Notes under the pieces: generated by a model
Database searches by the model: none
What the model was told of the DNA's origin: nothing
The model's input: the letters and a program-made list of their open reading frames with translations, nothing else
Assembly: GCA_025362395.1 (NCBI GenBank)
Contig: JANYGK010000036.1
Span: forward strand, 18,356 to 82,355
DNA length: 64,000 nt
Source of the DNA: Bacteroidota bacterium
GTDB taxonomy: Bacteria; Bacteroidota; Bacteroidia; B-17B0; Aurantibacillaceae
Reading direction: 5' to 3'
In this document: one piece after another, positions 53,312-62,177 of the stretch
How the letters are laid out: the number at the start of each line of letters is the position of its first letter
How positions within the stretch are numbered: position 1 is the stretch's first letter
Program-made: the position numbers and the translations under genes

Positions 53312-53980
53312 ATGCTCTGTTTTTTATTTCTGTCCATGGTTTCAGTAGCTCAATCGTGGAACGAAAAAACACTGGTTTTCCAGATAGGTGTAGGAGAAAG
53401 TGCTACTTTTAATTCACTCGTTAAAGATGCTCCGTCAAAATACACTTCAAAAAATACGAATAATTTAGGCAAAATAAATATCAAAAGCACACCCACTTTT
53501 TTTGTAAAATTTGAAACTGCTTTAAATAAGTACATTGGATTAGGAGTAGTGATTGGTTATAGAAAAACGGAAGTCAATCAAACAATTCCATACACTTATT
53601 AGGACTCTTCTTTTTCATATCAGTATCCTTACGGGGGTTATTATTATAAGACAAAGACTGCAAATGATATTTTTGATTTTACACTTCATGACTTAAATAT
53701 AAGTGCCAGAATTAATTGCCATTTTTCTCCAAATGAAAAGGTAGACCCTTATGTAGGAATTGCCGTTGGTTATAGAATGTTTAATAGAGATTATCAATAT
53801 TCTACTGATAATCCTCATGGGGTTTATTATGTGGTAGAATATGAAACGATTTTGCCCATATCAATGTCTGCAACATTTGGTTTAAGGTATATTTTCAAAA
53901 ATGATGTTGGTATTTACGCTGAAATAGGATTAGATAAACGGTCTATTATACAAGGAGGGATCGTTTTCAGAATAAAATAA
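53312..53980 (+). pseudogene. Outer-membrane beta-barrel gene interrupted by an in-frame TAG
   Basis: An ATG at 53312 gives a signal peptide (MLCFLFLSMVSVAQS) and beta strands (TLVFQIGVGESATFNS, YIGLGVVIGYRKTEVNQTI). A TAG at 53600-53602 follows IPYTY, after which the same frame continues without another stop for 125 codons (DSSFSYQYPYGGYYYYK..., VGIAVGYRMFNRDYQYS, ATFGLRYIFKNDVGIYAEIG) to TAA at 53980. The Tyr-rich surroundings suggest TAC or TAT became TAG. The intact product would be about 222 residues. The open frame continues upstream into the thioesterase stub at 53111. Confidence 0.72.
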
Positions 53981-54080
53981 TTTATTTAAAAATTATTAAT
54001 TTTTAGTGCTTATACGAAGCACATTACCAAAATGAAAAATTTTTAATAGCGAAAAATATTAGAACAAAAATGAGCTGAAA

Positions 54081-54353
54081 TTATTTTTTTATTTCAAAAG
54101 TTTCAAAATTCTTCACGTCACTTTCAACCGCATTTACTTCTTTTACTTCTGATAAAGGAGAACCGACATAGCACCAATCAATTAATTTATTAATATCGTC
54201 CTCTTCGCCTTCCACTTCAATAAATACATCGCCGGTATGTAAATTTCTCACATATCCCGTCAGGTTACATTTCATAGCCTGAGCGTGAGCGCAGAAGCGA
54301 TACGATACTCTTTGAACTTTTCCTTTTACGGTTATATTGTAGTGACGTAACAC
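54081..54353 (-). CDS. Acylphosphatase
   Basis: This 90-residue small alpha/beta enzyme hydrolyses acyl phosphates. The phosphate loop reads VKGKVQRVSYRF with the catalytic Arg19, and Asn37 in GYVRNLHTGDVFIEVEG matches the catalytic Asn. The usual Gly of VQGV is Arg15 here, an uncommon change in a tight loop. The start is GTG at 54351-54353, one base after the UDP-glucuronate decarboxylase stop codon, so translation is probably coupled. Confidence 0.88.
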   Translation of the reverse strand: MLRHYNITVKGKVQRVSYRFCAHAQAMKCNLTGYVRNLHTGDVFIEVEGEEDDINKLIDWCYVGSPLSEVKEVNAVESDVKNFETFEIKK

Positions 54354-54354
54354 T

Positions 54355-55341
54355 TTATTTATTTAGGATTTCCAGGTTTCTATGCTCTGTTTTATTTAAG
54401 TCCTCTTTACTTAACGTTTTAAAATAATTATACGTTATTTTTAATCCTTCTGCACGGTTAATTTTTGGTTCCCAGCCTAGTATTGACCTGGCCTTTGTAA
54501 TGTCCGGTCTGCGTTGTTTAGGATCATCTTTAGGTAATGGCAACGAAATTAATTTTTGATTAGAACCTGTCAATTTTAGGATCTCTTCCGCAAAATCTTT
54601 AATAGTGATCTCATCCGGGTTACCCACATTTACCGGTAAATGATAATCGCTCATCAATAACCTGTAAATACCTTCAACAAGGTCATCTACAAAGCAAAAG
54701 CTTCTTGTCTGGCTTCCGTCTCCAAACATGGTCAGGTCCTCGCCGCGTAACGCTTGTCCTATAAAAGCAGGTAATACACGCCCGTCGTTCAGTCGCATGC
54801 GAGGGCCGTAAGTATTAAAAATCCGGATAATGCGCGTTTCTAAATGATGAGTATCATGATAGGCCATCGTTAGAGCTTCCATAAACCGTTTTGCTTCATC
54901 ATAACAACCACGCGGCCCTACCGGGTTTACATTTCCCCAATATTCTTCTGTTTGTGGGTGTACAAAGGGATCACCGTAAACCTCGCTTGTTGAAGCAACT
55001 AATACCCTTGCTTTTTTTACACGGGCAAGTCCTAAAACGTTATGTGTGCCTAATGAAGAAACCTTTAAAGTTTGAATAGGAATTTTTAAATAATCTATCG
55101 GGCTGGCAGGTGATGCAAAATGTAAGATATAATCAATATTACCCGGCACATGAATGAACTTGCTTACGTCATGATGGTAAAATTCAAACTGAGGCAATTT
55201 AAACAAGTGTTCAATGTTTTTAAGATCGCCTGTAATCAGGTTATCCATGGCTACAACCTGCATGCCTTCTTTAATAAAGCGGTCACATAAGTGAGAGCCT
55301 AAAAAGCCTGCAGCACCTGTAATTAAAATTCTTTTTTGCAT
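54355..55341 (-). CDS. UDP-glucuronate decarboxylase (UDP-xylose synthase type)
   Basis: This 328-residue extended SDR has NAD motif [35 protein letters not shown], the Ser-Tyr-Lys set in STSEVYGDP and [13 protein letters not shown], and [10 protein letters not shown]. The SPASP and YDEAKR variants are those of UDP-glucuronate decarboxylases. It makes UDP-xylose from UDP-glucuronate. It lies just after ugd on the same strand (66-bp gap), which makes its substrate, and directly before the acylphosphatase gene. Confidence 0.92.
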   Translation of the reverse strand: MQKRILITGAAGFLGSHLCDRFIKEGMQVVAMDNLITGDLKNIEHLFKLPQFEFYHHDVSKFIHVPGNIDYILHFASPASPIDYLKIPIQTLKVSSLGTHNVLGLARVKKARVLVASTSEVYGDPFVHPQTEEYWGNVNPVGPRGCYDEAKRFMEALTMAYHDTHHLETRIIRIFNTYGPRMRLNDGRVLPAFIGQALRGEDLTMFGDGSQTRSFCFVDDLVEGIYRLLMSDYHLPVNVGNPDEITIKDFAEEILKLTGSNQKLISLPLPKDDPKQRRPDITKARSILGWEPKINRAEGLKITYNYFKTLSKEDLNKTEHRNLEILNK

Positions 55342-55407
55342 AATGTTTTTCTTAATGTGTATTTCTTTGATTTTATTTTAATGATCAAAAACGTACACTG
55401 GTATAAT

Positions 55408-56733
55408 TTAAGAATTAGTATTTATTCCTATACAGTAATAAGCATAGTTTAATTTTTTCATATCAAGGTGGTCAAAAATATTTCGCCCGTCAAATATTAC
55501 TTTTTGCTTTAAACGCTTATCAATTTCATTAAAATCAGGAACCCTGAATTCAGGCCATTCTGTTACGATCAATAATCCGTCGGCATCATCTAACGCATCA
55601 TACATATCGGTGGCATAAGTAATGGTTTTGCCAATCATACGCTCTGCTTCATGCATAGCCACGGGGTCGTAGGCAACTACTTCAGCGCCTGCCTTTAATA
55701 ATTTATCTATAATAACCAAGGAAGGTGCTTCGCGCATGTCATCCGTTTTAGGTTTAAAGGATAAGCCCCAAAGTGCAAACTTTCTTCCGTTCAAATCACC
55801 TTTAAAATGTGTTTTTACTTTTGCAAACAATACTTCCTTTTGGTTTTCATTTACTTCCTCTACCGCGTTTAAAATACGCATATCATATTTATTTTCTTTA
55901 GCTGTTTTAATTAATGCTTTTACGTCTTTAGGAAAACAGCTTCCTCCGTAACCAACTCCCGGGTAAATAAATTTAGTACCTATCCGCGCATCACTGCCAA
56001 TGCCTTTACGAACCATATTTACATCAGCACCCATAATTTCACACAGGTTGGCAATATCATTCATAAAGCTGATTTTAGTAGCAAGCATCGCATTAGCGGC
56101 ATATTTTGTCATTTCTGCCGACGGAATATCCATAAAGTAAATAGGATGGCCGTTCATTAAAAATGGTTTATACAATTTACGCATCAACTCTTCCGCTTCG
56201 GGTCTGTCCACGCCAACTACAATTCTGTCGGGTTTCATAAAATCTTCAATGGCCGCTCCTTCTTTTAAAAATTCGGGATTCGATGCTACATAAAAATCCA
56301 GCTTTGAACCGCGTTTATCTAATTGCTCCTGTAATGCTTTACGTACTTTTTCCGCTGTGCTTACAGGCACTGTGCTTTTTGTAACCACTACTAACGGTTG
56401 TTGCATGTGCTCTCCAATTCCTGCAGCTACAGTTAACACATATTTTAAATCGGCAGACCCGTCTTCATCCGGTGGAGTTCCAACTGCAATAAAAATAACT
56501 TCAGCTCCTTCAATGCTTTCTTTAAGAGAAGTGGAAAAATGCAACCGTTTTTTTTGAACGTTACGGTTTACCATTTCATCAAGCCCGGGTTCGTATATAG
56601 GTAGAATACCTTTATTTAAATTATCAATTTTTTTTTGATCAATATCAACACAGGTAACGTCCACGCCCACTTCACTAAAGCAGGTTCCTGTAACCAAGCC
56701 TACGTATCCCGTTCCTACAATTGCTACTTTCAT
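55408..56733 (-). CDS. ugd: UDP-glucose 6-dehydrogenase
   Basis: This 441-residue enzyme oxidises UDP-glucose to UDP-glucuronate. It has KVAIVGTGYVGLVTGTCFSE, VAVGTPPDEDGSADL, FLKEGAAIEDFMKPDRIVVG and the catalytic Cys266 in GVGYGGSCFPKDVKAL. The C-terminal UDP-binding domain ends with VIFDGRNIFD. Operon with the decarboxylase downstream. Upstream are a frameshifted four-helix-bundle gene and the DegT aminotransferase on the same strand. Confidence 0.95.
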   Translation of the reverse strand: MKVAIVGTGYVGLVTGTCFSEVGVDVTCVDIDQKKIDNLNKGILPIYEPGLDEMVNRNVQKKRLHFSTSLKESIEGAEVIFIAVGTPPDEDGSADLKYVLTVAAGIGEHMQQPLVVVTKSTVPVSTAEKVRKALQEQLDKRGSKLDFYVASNPEFLKEGAAIEDFMKPDRIVVGVDRPEAEELMRKLYKPFLMNGHPIYFMDIPSAEMTKYAANAMLATKISFMNDIANLCEIMGADVNMVRKGIGSDARIGTKFIYPGVGYGGSCFPKDVKALIKTAKENKYDMRILNAVEEVNENQKEVLFAKVKTHFKGDLNGRKFALWGLSFKPKTDDMREAPSLVIIDKLLKAGAEVVAYDPVAMHEAERMIGKTITYATDMYDALDDADGLLIVTEWPEFRVPDFNEIDKRLKQKVIFDGRNIFDHLDMKKLNYAYYCIGINTNS

Positions 56734-56770
56734 ATATAATTATTAGTTAATTTGATAATTTGACAATGAG

Positions 56771-57135
56771 TCAATTATTAATAGTTTTTAAATTGTTTTT
56801 TGTTGAAGCAATGATTTTCGACAAAATTTTTATAATAATTTGTAAGTTTCCTTTTAATTAAGAGCTTGATGGGTATTAATCAGCTTTTCGCAAATTGTTA
56901 ACCAATAAATTGTTTCATCTGCTTCTTTATGTGCTATTTTTAATTTATGAATAAAGTCTGATTTACTCTCTGCATTTTGAGATTCATGAACATTGGCACC
57001 TATTGATGTCCCTGATTTTAATAATTGATTAGCTACAATAAATTTTCTCTCTTTTTCTAATTTCTCCACGAATGGAATCAACTCAATAGAAAATTCTATG
57101 GTCAAATTTAATATGGCATTTTCCTTTTGCTCCAT
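56771..57135 (-). pseudogene. Four-helix-bundle (23S rRNA IVP-like) protein, frameshifted near the C-terminus
   Basis: The frame from the ATG at 57135 encodes 93 residues (MEQKENAILNLTIEFSIELI...) with the family marks NQLLKSGTSIGANVHESQNA and ESKSDFIHKLKIAHKEADE. It stops at 56854-56856 after INTHQALN, before the expected last helix. That helix appears in another frame just downstream: KILSKIIASTKNNLKTINN, ending at TGA 56771-56773. A single-base change near 56855-56860 would explain this. Proteins of this family are often inserted singly between genes; function unknown. The 93-residue form may still fold. Confidence 0.65.
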
Positions 57136-57154
57136 TTATTAATTGTCAAATTGA

Positions 57155-58294
57155 CTAATTGACTAATTCCAGAAGGTTATCGGTAATATACTTCAACGTT
57201 TCCTCATCCATTTCCGTGTGCATGGGTAAGGATAAAACACTGGCACACAATTTCTCTGTTACCGGGAAATCGCCTTTTTTAAATCGGTCGCTTTTGTAAG
57301 CGTTTTGCTCATGTAAGGGTATAGGATAATAGATCATGGCAGGTATGCCGCGCTCCGTTAGTTGCTCTCTTAATTTTGTTCTGTCAACACCTGTTAATTG
57401 TAAAGTGTATTGATGAAATACGTGAGTAGAGTTTTTTGCCCTTACAGGAGTTTTTAATTTCGGGTGGTTAGCTAAAGCTTTATCATAATGGTCTGCGGCT
57501 TTCCTTCTTGCAGCAGCGTATTCATCCAAATGCTTTAATTTTGCTTTTAACACAACCGCTTGTATCGTATCCAAGCGTGAGTTCACGCCCAATACATCAT
57601 GCACATACTGTACGCTTTGCCCGTGGTGCGCCACCATGCGTAATTTCTTTGCTAAAGCATCATCATTTGTGTAAATAGCGCCGCCATCCCCATAACATCC
57701 TAAATTTTTACTCGGAAAAAAAGACGTACACCCTATCGTTCCTATAACACCTGCTTTTACTTTTTTACTGTCCGAAAAAGTATAGTCCGCACCAATAGCC
57801 TGCGCTACATCCTCTATCACATACAAATTGTGTTTTTTTGCTAAAGCCATAATACGTTCCATGTCGGCACATTGTCCAAATAAATGAACCGGTACAATAG
57901 CCTTTGTTTTTGGAGTAATGGCTTTTTCAATAGCTTCAATATCAATATCAAACGTATCAGGATATACATCTACTAAAACAGGTGTTAACCCCAGTAAACC
58001 AATCACTTCCGCGGTAGCAACATAGGTAAAGCTTGCTGTAATTACTTCATCCCCGGGTTTCAGGTCTAATGCCATCATCGCTATCTGCAAGGCATCCGTG
58101 CCGTTAGCACATGGAATAACATGCTTTACATTAAGGTATTTTTCAAGGTCTGATTGAAATTCTTTTACCGCAGGCCCGTTTATAAAAGCCGTTGTGTTAA
58201 TCACGTCCTGTATGCCTGCATCAACCTCTGCTTTTATTTTTTCGTATTGACCTTTAAGGTCAACCATTTGAATTTTTTTTGTAAGAGTCGTCAT
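57155..58294 (-). CDS. DegT/DnrJ/EryC1 family sugar aminotransferase
   Basis: This 379-residue PLP enzyme has MVDLKGQYEKIKAEVDAGI, NGTDALQIAMMALDLKPGDEV, EDVAQAIGADY and the PLP lysine Lys196 in SFFPSKNLGCYGDGGA. It transfers an amino group to a nucleotide-linked keto-sugar, in the WecE/PseC/ArnB group. Its place beside ugd and the decarboxylase favours surface amino-sugar synthesis. The exact sugar is unknown. Confidence 0.92.
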   Translation of the reverse strand: MTTLTKKIQMVDLKGQYEKIKAEVDAGIQDVINTTAFINGPAVKEFQSDLEKYLNVKHVIPCANGTDALQIAMMALDLKPGDEVITASFTYVATAEVIGLLGLTPVLVDVYPDTFDIDIEAIEKAITPKTKAIVPVHLFGQCADMERIMALAKKHNLYVIEDVAQAIGADYTFSDSKKVKAGVIGTIGCTSFFPSKNLGCYGDGGAIYTNDDALAKKLRMVAHHGQSVQYVHDVLGVNSRLDTIQAVVLKAKLKHLDEYAAARRKAADHYDKALANHPKLKTPVRAKNSTHVFHQYTLQLTGVDRTKLREQLTERGIPAMIYYPIPLHEQNAYKSDRFKKGDFPVTEKLCASVLSLPMHTEMDEETLKYITDNLLELVN

Positions 58295-58356
58295 TCTAAA
58301 TTTTCAAATTTTATCATGCGAATATAAACAATTTGAGTTTAGTATAGTCACAAAAT

Positions 58357-58438
58357 TTGGAGCTTTTTCCCGCTTTTTGCTCTATCTTTTTAAACTTTAA
58401 AAAAGTTAAAAAGGATGCCGCTGCAATCGGGGCTGGGG
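58357..58438 (-). repeat. Conserved-looking hairpin element downstream of the RecD-like gene
   Basis: On the minus strand it reads AGCCCCGATTGCAGCGGCAT, then a T/A hairpin (plus-strand arms 58386-58397 and 58402-58413 with a 1-nt bulge), then AGATAGAGCAAAAAGCGGGA and AAAAGCTCC. It begins 50 bp after the gene's stop codon. From memory near-identical sequences recur at gene ends in many Flavobacteriia, which suggests a transcript-end structure or a dispersed element. The remainder of 58295-58487 shows no gene. Confidence 0.6.
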
Positions 58439-58487
58439 TTTTACGCAGTTCATTTTAACATCTCTTTCTTTACTTTTACTCTGAGTT

Positions 58488-59927
58488 TCATTCGGTTAAA
58501 CCTTCTTCAAAAAAATCATCTGAAAAATTCATCAGGTAAATCTTTTCAGTAGCCCTTGTAAAGGCTGTGTAGAGCCATCTTATAAATTCAACATTCAACA
58601 TTTCTTTTGTTAAATATCCCTGGTCAATAAATACACAAGGCCATTGTCCGCCCTGTGCCTTATGGCAGGTAACCGCATAGTTAAATTTTACCTGTAAAGC
58701 ATTAAAGTACGGACTGTTCTTAAGATAGGCCATCCGTGCACCTTTTATGGGCACATCAGCCACATCTTCCATTACGGCTTCAAATAAATGCTGTTGCTGT
58801 TCTTTTGTTAAAGCAGAAGTATCTGTGCTGATCGAATCTAGCAGCAAATTTAAAGTGATCTCCGGAGCGTTGGCGTAGTCGCATAACTCAACTACACACT
58901 CAGCAAAATTAAACCCATAAAGTTCCTTCCTGCCTGATATTTTTTTTATCTGTAAGCTGTCACCATTGGCAATAAAACCGGCTTCCGATTTTTCGTCCAG
59001 CCAAAAATAATTATTCTTTACCACCATCATTAAATCACCTCCGCATAAATCATCATCCATGTAGCGAATCCTTCCTCGCACAGCCTGGTTAAATAAATTA
59101 GCGCGCTTGTTACTTCGTGTCACAATCAGCACATCGTTAAAGCCGTATTTACTGTAAGCATTATTCAGGGCATCTTCCAGCTCATCACCACTCAGTCGTA
59201 TTACATCAGGGTAGGTATGAAGCTTAGGGAAATCAGAACTCTCATTGGCAATACAGTCTCTTAAATGAGTGGCGTTTTTTAAAATCCCACTCGCATCCTG
59301 TTGCCGTGCCACTTGTTTTAGCTCAATGTATTTTATACTTAAATGATAGGCCGCTTTTAAAAAATCAATATTTAAAGCAGGGCTTTCATTACTGCCTACA
59401 GGTGGTAATTGTGCTGTATCCCCAACCAATACAAGCTTGCAGTTATCGCCTTGAAAAACATATTCAAACAGGCTTTCAAGCAAACTGCCGTAAGCTGATT
59501 CCGAATTCGGATTATCCAGGCCGATCATCGAGGCCTCATCGACAATAAAAATAGTATTGCGGTGCAAATTTTCACCCAATGTAAACGTTACGCCCCCATC
59601 GTGCGTCGGCATTTTTCGGAATATTTTTTTGTGTATGGTTTGTGCCGGTTTTTGTGAATAAGTTGACAGCACTTTGGCCGCCCGTCCTGTGGGTGCCAAT
59701 AGTACACTTCGCCATTTAAAGGAAGGTAATGTTTTCGATAAAGCGGCTACCATGTTGGTTTTTCCGGTTCCTGCGTAACCTTTTATCACCATTATCTCCC
59801 TTTGGTTTTGATTCGATATAAATTCCGAAAGCAAAGAGATTAGTTGTGATTGGTCAGTAGTAGGCGTGAAGCTTAACCAACTTAAAAAGATAGAAGTAAA
59901 AGAGTTATGGCTTGGTGAATTTTGCAA
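58488..59927 (-). CDS. RecD-like ATP-dependent DNA helicase (superfamily 1)
   Basis: This 479-residue helicase has Walker A VIKGYAGTGKTNMVAAL, motif Ia LLAPTGRAAKVLS, Walker B FIVDEASMIGL, LVLVGDTAQLPPVGS, and the C-terminal TCHKAQGGQWPCVFID and YTAFTRATEKIYLMNF. It resembles the helicase part of RecD2/ExoV alpha without the long N-terminal domain. A 5'-to-3' DNA unwinding role in repair is a family inference. Its start lies 15 bp after the SprF-type gene's stop, so it may be the last gene of that operon. Confidence 0.87.
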   Translation of the reverse strand: MQNSPSHNSFTSIFLSWLSFTPTTDQSQLISLLSEFISNQNQREIMVIKGYAGTGKTNMVAALSKTLPSFKWRSVLLAPTGRAAKVLSTYSQKPAQTIHKKIFRKMPTHDGGVTFTLGENLHRNTIFIVDEASMIGLDNPNSESAYGSLLESLFEYVFQGDNCKLVLVGDTAQLPPVGSNESPALNIDFLKAAYHLSIKYIELKQVARQQDASGILKNATHLRDCIANESSDFPKLHTYPDVIRLSGDELEDALNNAYSKYGFNDVLIVTRSNKRANLFNQAVRGRIRYMDDDLCGGDLMMVVKNNYFWLDEKSEAGFIANGDSLQIKKISGRKELYGFNFAECVVELCDYANAPEITLNLLLDSISTDTSALTKEQQQHLFEAVMEDVADVPIKGARMAYLKNSPYFNALQVKFNYAVTCHKAQGGQWPCVFIDQGYLTKEMLNVEFIRWLYTAFTRATEKIYLMNFSDDFFEEGLTE

Positions 59928-59942
59928 AATGAATAGAATAAA

Positions 59943-60899
59943 TTAAAAATCAAAATTCGGACATTGGGCTACGTTTCGCTTACCTCTTTTGTCTTCTAAA
60001 GAGGCCATCATAGGTGTAATCCCTATCATAAATTCCAATGTATTTGCGTAAGCCGATTTAAATCTGTTAATAGAATAATCATAAGCAAAACCGGCAGTTA
60101 CATTTTTCAAAAAACGGATTTGAAATATAGCCGACACAAAATCCGAATTCCTTACAGTAGCCCCAATACCTATTCTTGTTCTGTAATAGGCCATAAAATT
60201 TATTTCGGCACTCGGTATACCTGTAACTGTTCCATGTACATTTACAGCGGGCACCACAATAAACCCGTTATCCAAATTAAATTTTCTGCCAAGCGACATA
60301 TAAATAGTTGGATAAAGCAACGATTTATTACCTATTTGTTTATTGCCCTGAACCCGCCTGCTTTTAGTGATCTGTTGAATAGAAATATCAAAAAACGATT
60401 TTTTACTGTATAACCGTATTCCCGGAATTATATCGGGATAACCCAACACAAAGGTTGAACTCGCCGCGTTTACAGGGTCAGCGGCCGAAATGCCACCTTT
60501 AAATAATGCGAAACGCCTTACCCCTGCAAATACGCCAACCGACATCGTGAGTTTATTGGTTAAAGGTAAATGCAATGTATACGAGCCGTAAATTCCGGTA
60601 TTCTGAAAAATTCCCGCTTTGTCGTTTGCAATATAAATTCCTGCATTGTGCCAACGCTTATAACTCCTCTGAGGCTTAAAGGTGTAATTGGCGCTTACAA
60701 AAGTAGAAGCAGGAGCATTGCCAAAACCAACCCATTGTTTTCTGATACCCGTTATAGCCTCCAGCCCTGCGTTAATATTACAACCCGCAGCGGCAGGATT
60801 ATTACCGTATTTATTTAATGTAAATTGTGTAAACTGCGAAGTTTGTTGCGCAATACAAGAGGTACTACTAAATAATAATATGTAAAAAAGGTTTTTCAT
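59943..60899 (-). CDS. PorP/SprF family T9SS membrane protein
   Basis: This 318-residue protein has a signal peptide (MKNLFYILLFSSTSCIAQ) followed by QTSQFTQFTLNKYGNNPAAAG, the hallmark PorP/SprF start (YxxNPAxAG), and alternating beta strands such as RKQWVGFGNAPASTFVSANY and NVTAGFAYDYSINRF. The family aids delivery of T9SS substrates; SprF partners SprB in gliding. It lies next to a type B sorting-domain protein, the usual pairing. Abutting gene at 60900 on the same strand. Confidence 0.92.
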   Translation of the reverse strand: MKNLFYILLFSSTSCIAQQTSQFTQFTLNKYGNNPAAAGCNINAGLEAITGIRKQWVGFGNAPASTFVSANYTFKPQRSYKRWHNAGIYIANDKAGIFQNTGIYGSYTLHLPLTNKLTMSVGVFAGVRRFALFKGGISAADPVNAASSTFVLGYPDIIPGIRLYSKKSFFDISIQQITKSRRVQGNKQIGNKSLLYPTIYMSLGRKFNLDNGFIVVPAVNVHGTVTGIPSAEINFMAYYRTRIGIGATVRNSDFVSAIFQIRFLKNVTAGFAYDYSINRFKSAYANTLEFMIGITPMMASLEDKRGKRNVAQCPNFDF

Positions 60900-61451
60900 T
60901 TATCTTAAAATATTCACATCCCCTTTAATGAATTTATGGTTATCTGATTTTTTTAAAAACAAAATATAATAATATGCCCCATCAGGCAAAGGCAATCCAA
61001 ACTGTGTTCCCCCCCATGGAACGTATTGTTTTGATTGATGATGAACCTGCTGCCCCCAAAGGTTATATACAATTAATTCAAATTCAGGAAAATAGTCTAA
61101 CCGACTAATGTTCCAAGTATCATTAAAAGCATCACCATTTGGCGTAAAATTATTTTCAGCAATAGGTTCGCAAATAGTTTCCGTAATAATAAAAGAAATG
61201 GTTGTGTCTTTTGCATTACCGTCAGTTACTGTTACCAAATAATTACCGGCTTCTAAATTTTCAATATAATCGGTTGTTGCACCGTTACTCCATAAATATT
61301 GAATAGGAGATGCGCCTGATAGAATTGATATACTTGCACTTCCCGTTTTACACTGTTTGTCTGTTGCCGATAAGGTTACCTTTATACCCTGCGCATTTAT
61401 AGGATGTAAAACATTAAAATACATGATTAACGCAGTAATATATTTTATCAT
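60900..61451 (-). CDS. Small secreted protein with a T9SS type B (gliding-motility C-terminal) domain
   Basis: This 183-residue protein has a signal peptide (MIKYITALIMYFNVLHPINA), one SprB-like repeat (CKTGSASISILSGASPIQYL to YLVTVTDGNA, residues about 34-80), and a type B C-terminal domain of about 90 residues (PIAENNFTPNGDAFNDTWNI, YNLWGQQVHHQS, LPDGAYYYILF, KGDVNILR). Most type B substrates are far larger; this one is almost only the sorting domain. It overlaps the TPR gene by 4 bp and abuts the SprF-type gene, so the three form one operon. Confidence 0.88.
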   Translation of the reverse strand: MIKYITALIMYFNVLHPINAQGIKVTLSATDKQCKTGSASISILSGASPIQYLWSNGATTDYIENLEAGNYLVTVTDGNAKDTTISFIITETICEPIAENNFTPNGDAFNDTWNISRLDYFPEFELIVYNLWGQQVHHQSKQYVPWGGTQFGLPLPDGAYYYILFLKKSDNHKFIKGDVNILR

Positions 61452-62155
61452 TTACAGAAGTTTTGAAGTAAATCATTGACCGTTTCAATGCCCTCTGTTT
61501 GAGCTTTATGTAAGGTTTCGCAGGCATTGGCCTTATCTCCGTTTTTAGAATATATATATGCCAATGCGATATATGCTTCCGTATAATGCGAATCAATTCC
61601 TATTGCTTTAGTATAATCCTTTATCGCATTTTCATAATCTTCAGTTACTTCGCGCCAATAGCCCCTGTTGTAAAATGCCATTGAATAGCCCGGATTTAAT
61701 AACACACACTTATCTAAATTTTTTATAGCGCCTGCATAATCTTCTATTAATCCTTTAGCCAACGCCAAGTTATATAAAGCTTTTTCATGATCGGGGTTTA
61801 TTTCAATTACCTTATTAAAATTAGAAATGGCATCAGGATATTTTTCTTTTTTAGCGGAGATCAATCCTTTTAAAAAATAGGCTTCATAATATGTTGGATT
61901 TATTTTTTGAAGTGTTAATAAGGTGGAAGAAGCTTCCTTAAGCAGGTCAAGCTTAATTTGAGAATAGGCTTTTAAGTACAAAATACTGTCAAAATGTATT
62001 TCAGATGCTGAAACAGCATTAACTTCATCAATCGTAAGTTGGTAGTTTTTGGCACTGAATGTTTCTTTTATTTTCCGCGAATTGTTCTGTGCTGCAATGC
62101 CAATACAGATCAACAAGCATATTCCCATAAAAAAATATTTCAATTTTAGAACCAC
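61448..62155 (-). CDS. Exported TPR repeat protein
   Basis: This 235-residue protein has a signal peptide (MVLKLKYFFMGICLLICIGIAAQ) and about five 34-residue TPR units (YYEAYFLKGLISAKKEKYPD, AISNFNKVIEINPDHEKALYN, AIKNLDKCVLLNPGYSMAFYN, AIKDYTKAIGIDSHYTEAYIA). It probably scaffolds a complex in the periplasm. It is the first gene of the type B/SprF operon. Eight copies of a 7-bp repeat end 22 bp upstream of its start. Confidence 0.85.
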   Translation of the reverse strand: MVLKLKYFFMGICLLICIGIAAQNNSRKIKETFSAKNYQLTIDEVNAVSASEIHFDSILYLKAYSQIKLDLLKEASSTLLTLQKINPTYYEAYFLKGLISAKKEKYPDAISNFNKVIEINPDHEKALYNLALAKGLIEDYAGAIKNLDKCVLLNPGYSMAFYNRGYWREVTEDYENAIKDYTKAIGIDSHYTEAYIALAYIYSKNGDKANACETLHKAQTEGIETVNDLLQNFCK

Positions 62156-62177
62156 TCTATCCTTTTATTCTTATTTT

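Noticed and set aside
48490..58294. Sugar locus as a horizontally acquired island
   Set aside because: Base composition looks like its surroundings and there is no integrase, tRNA or flanking repeat; the disrupted genes alone do not prove transfer.
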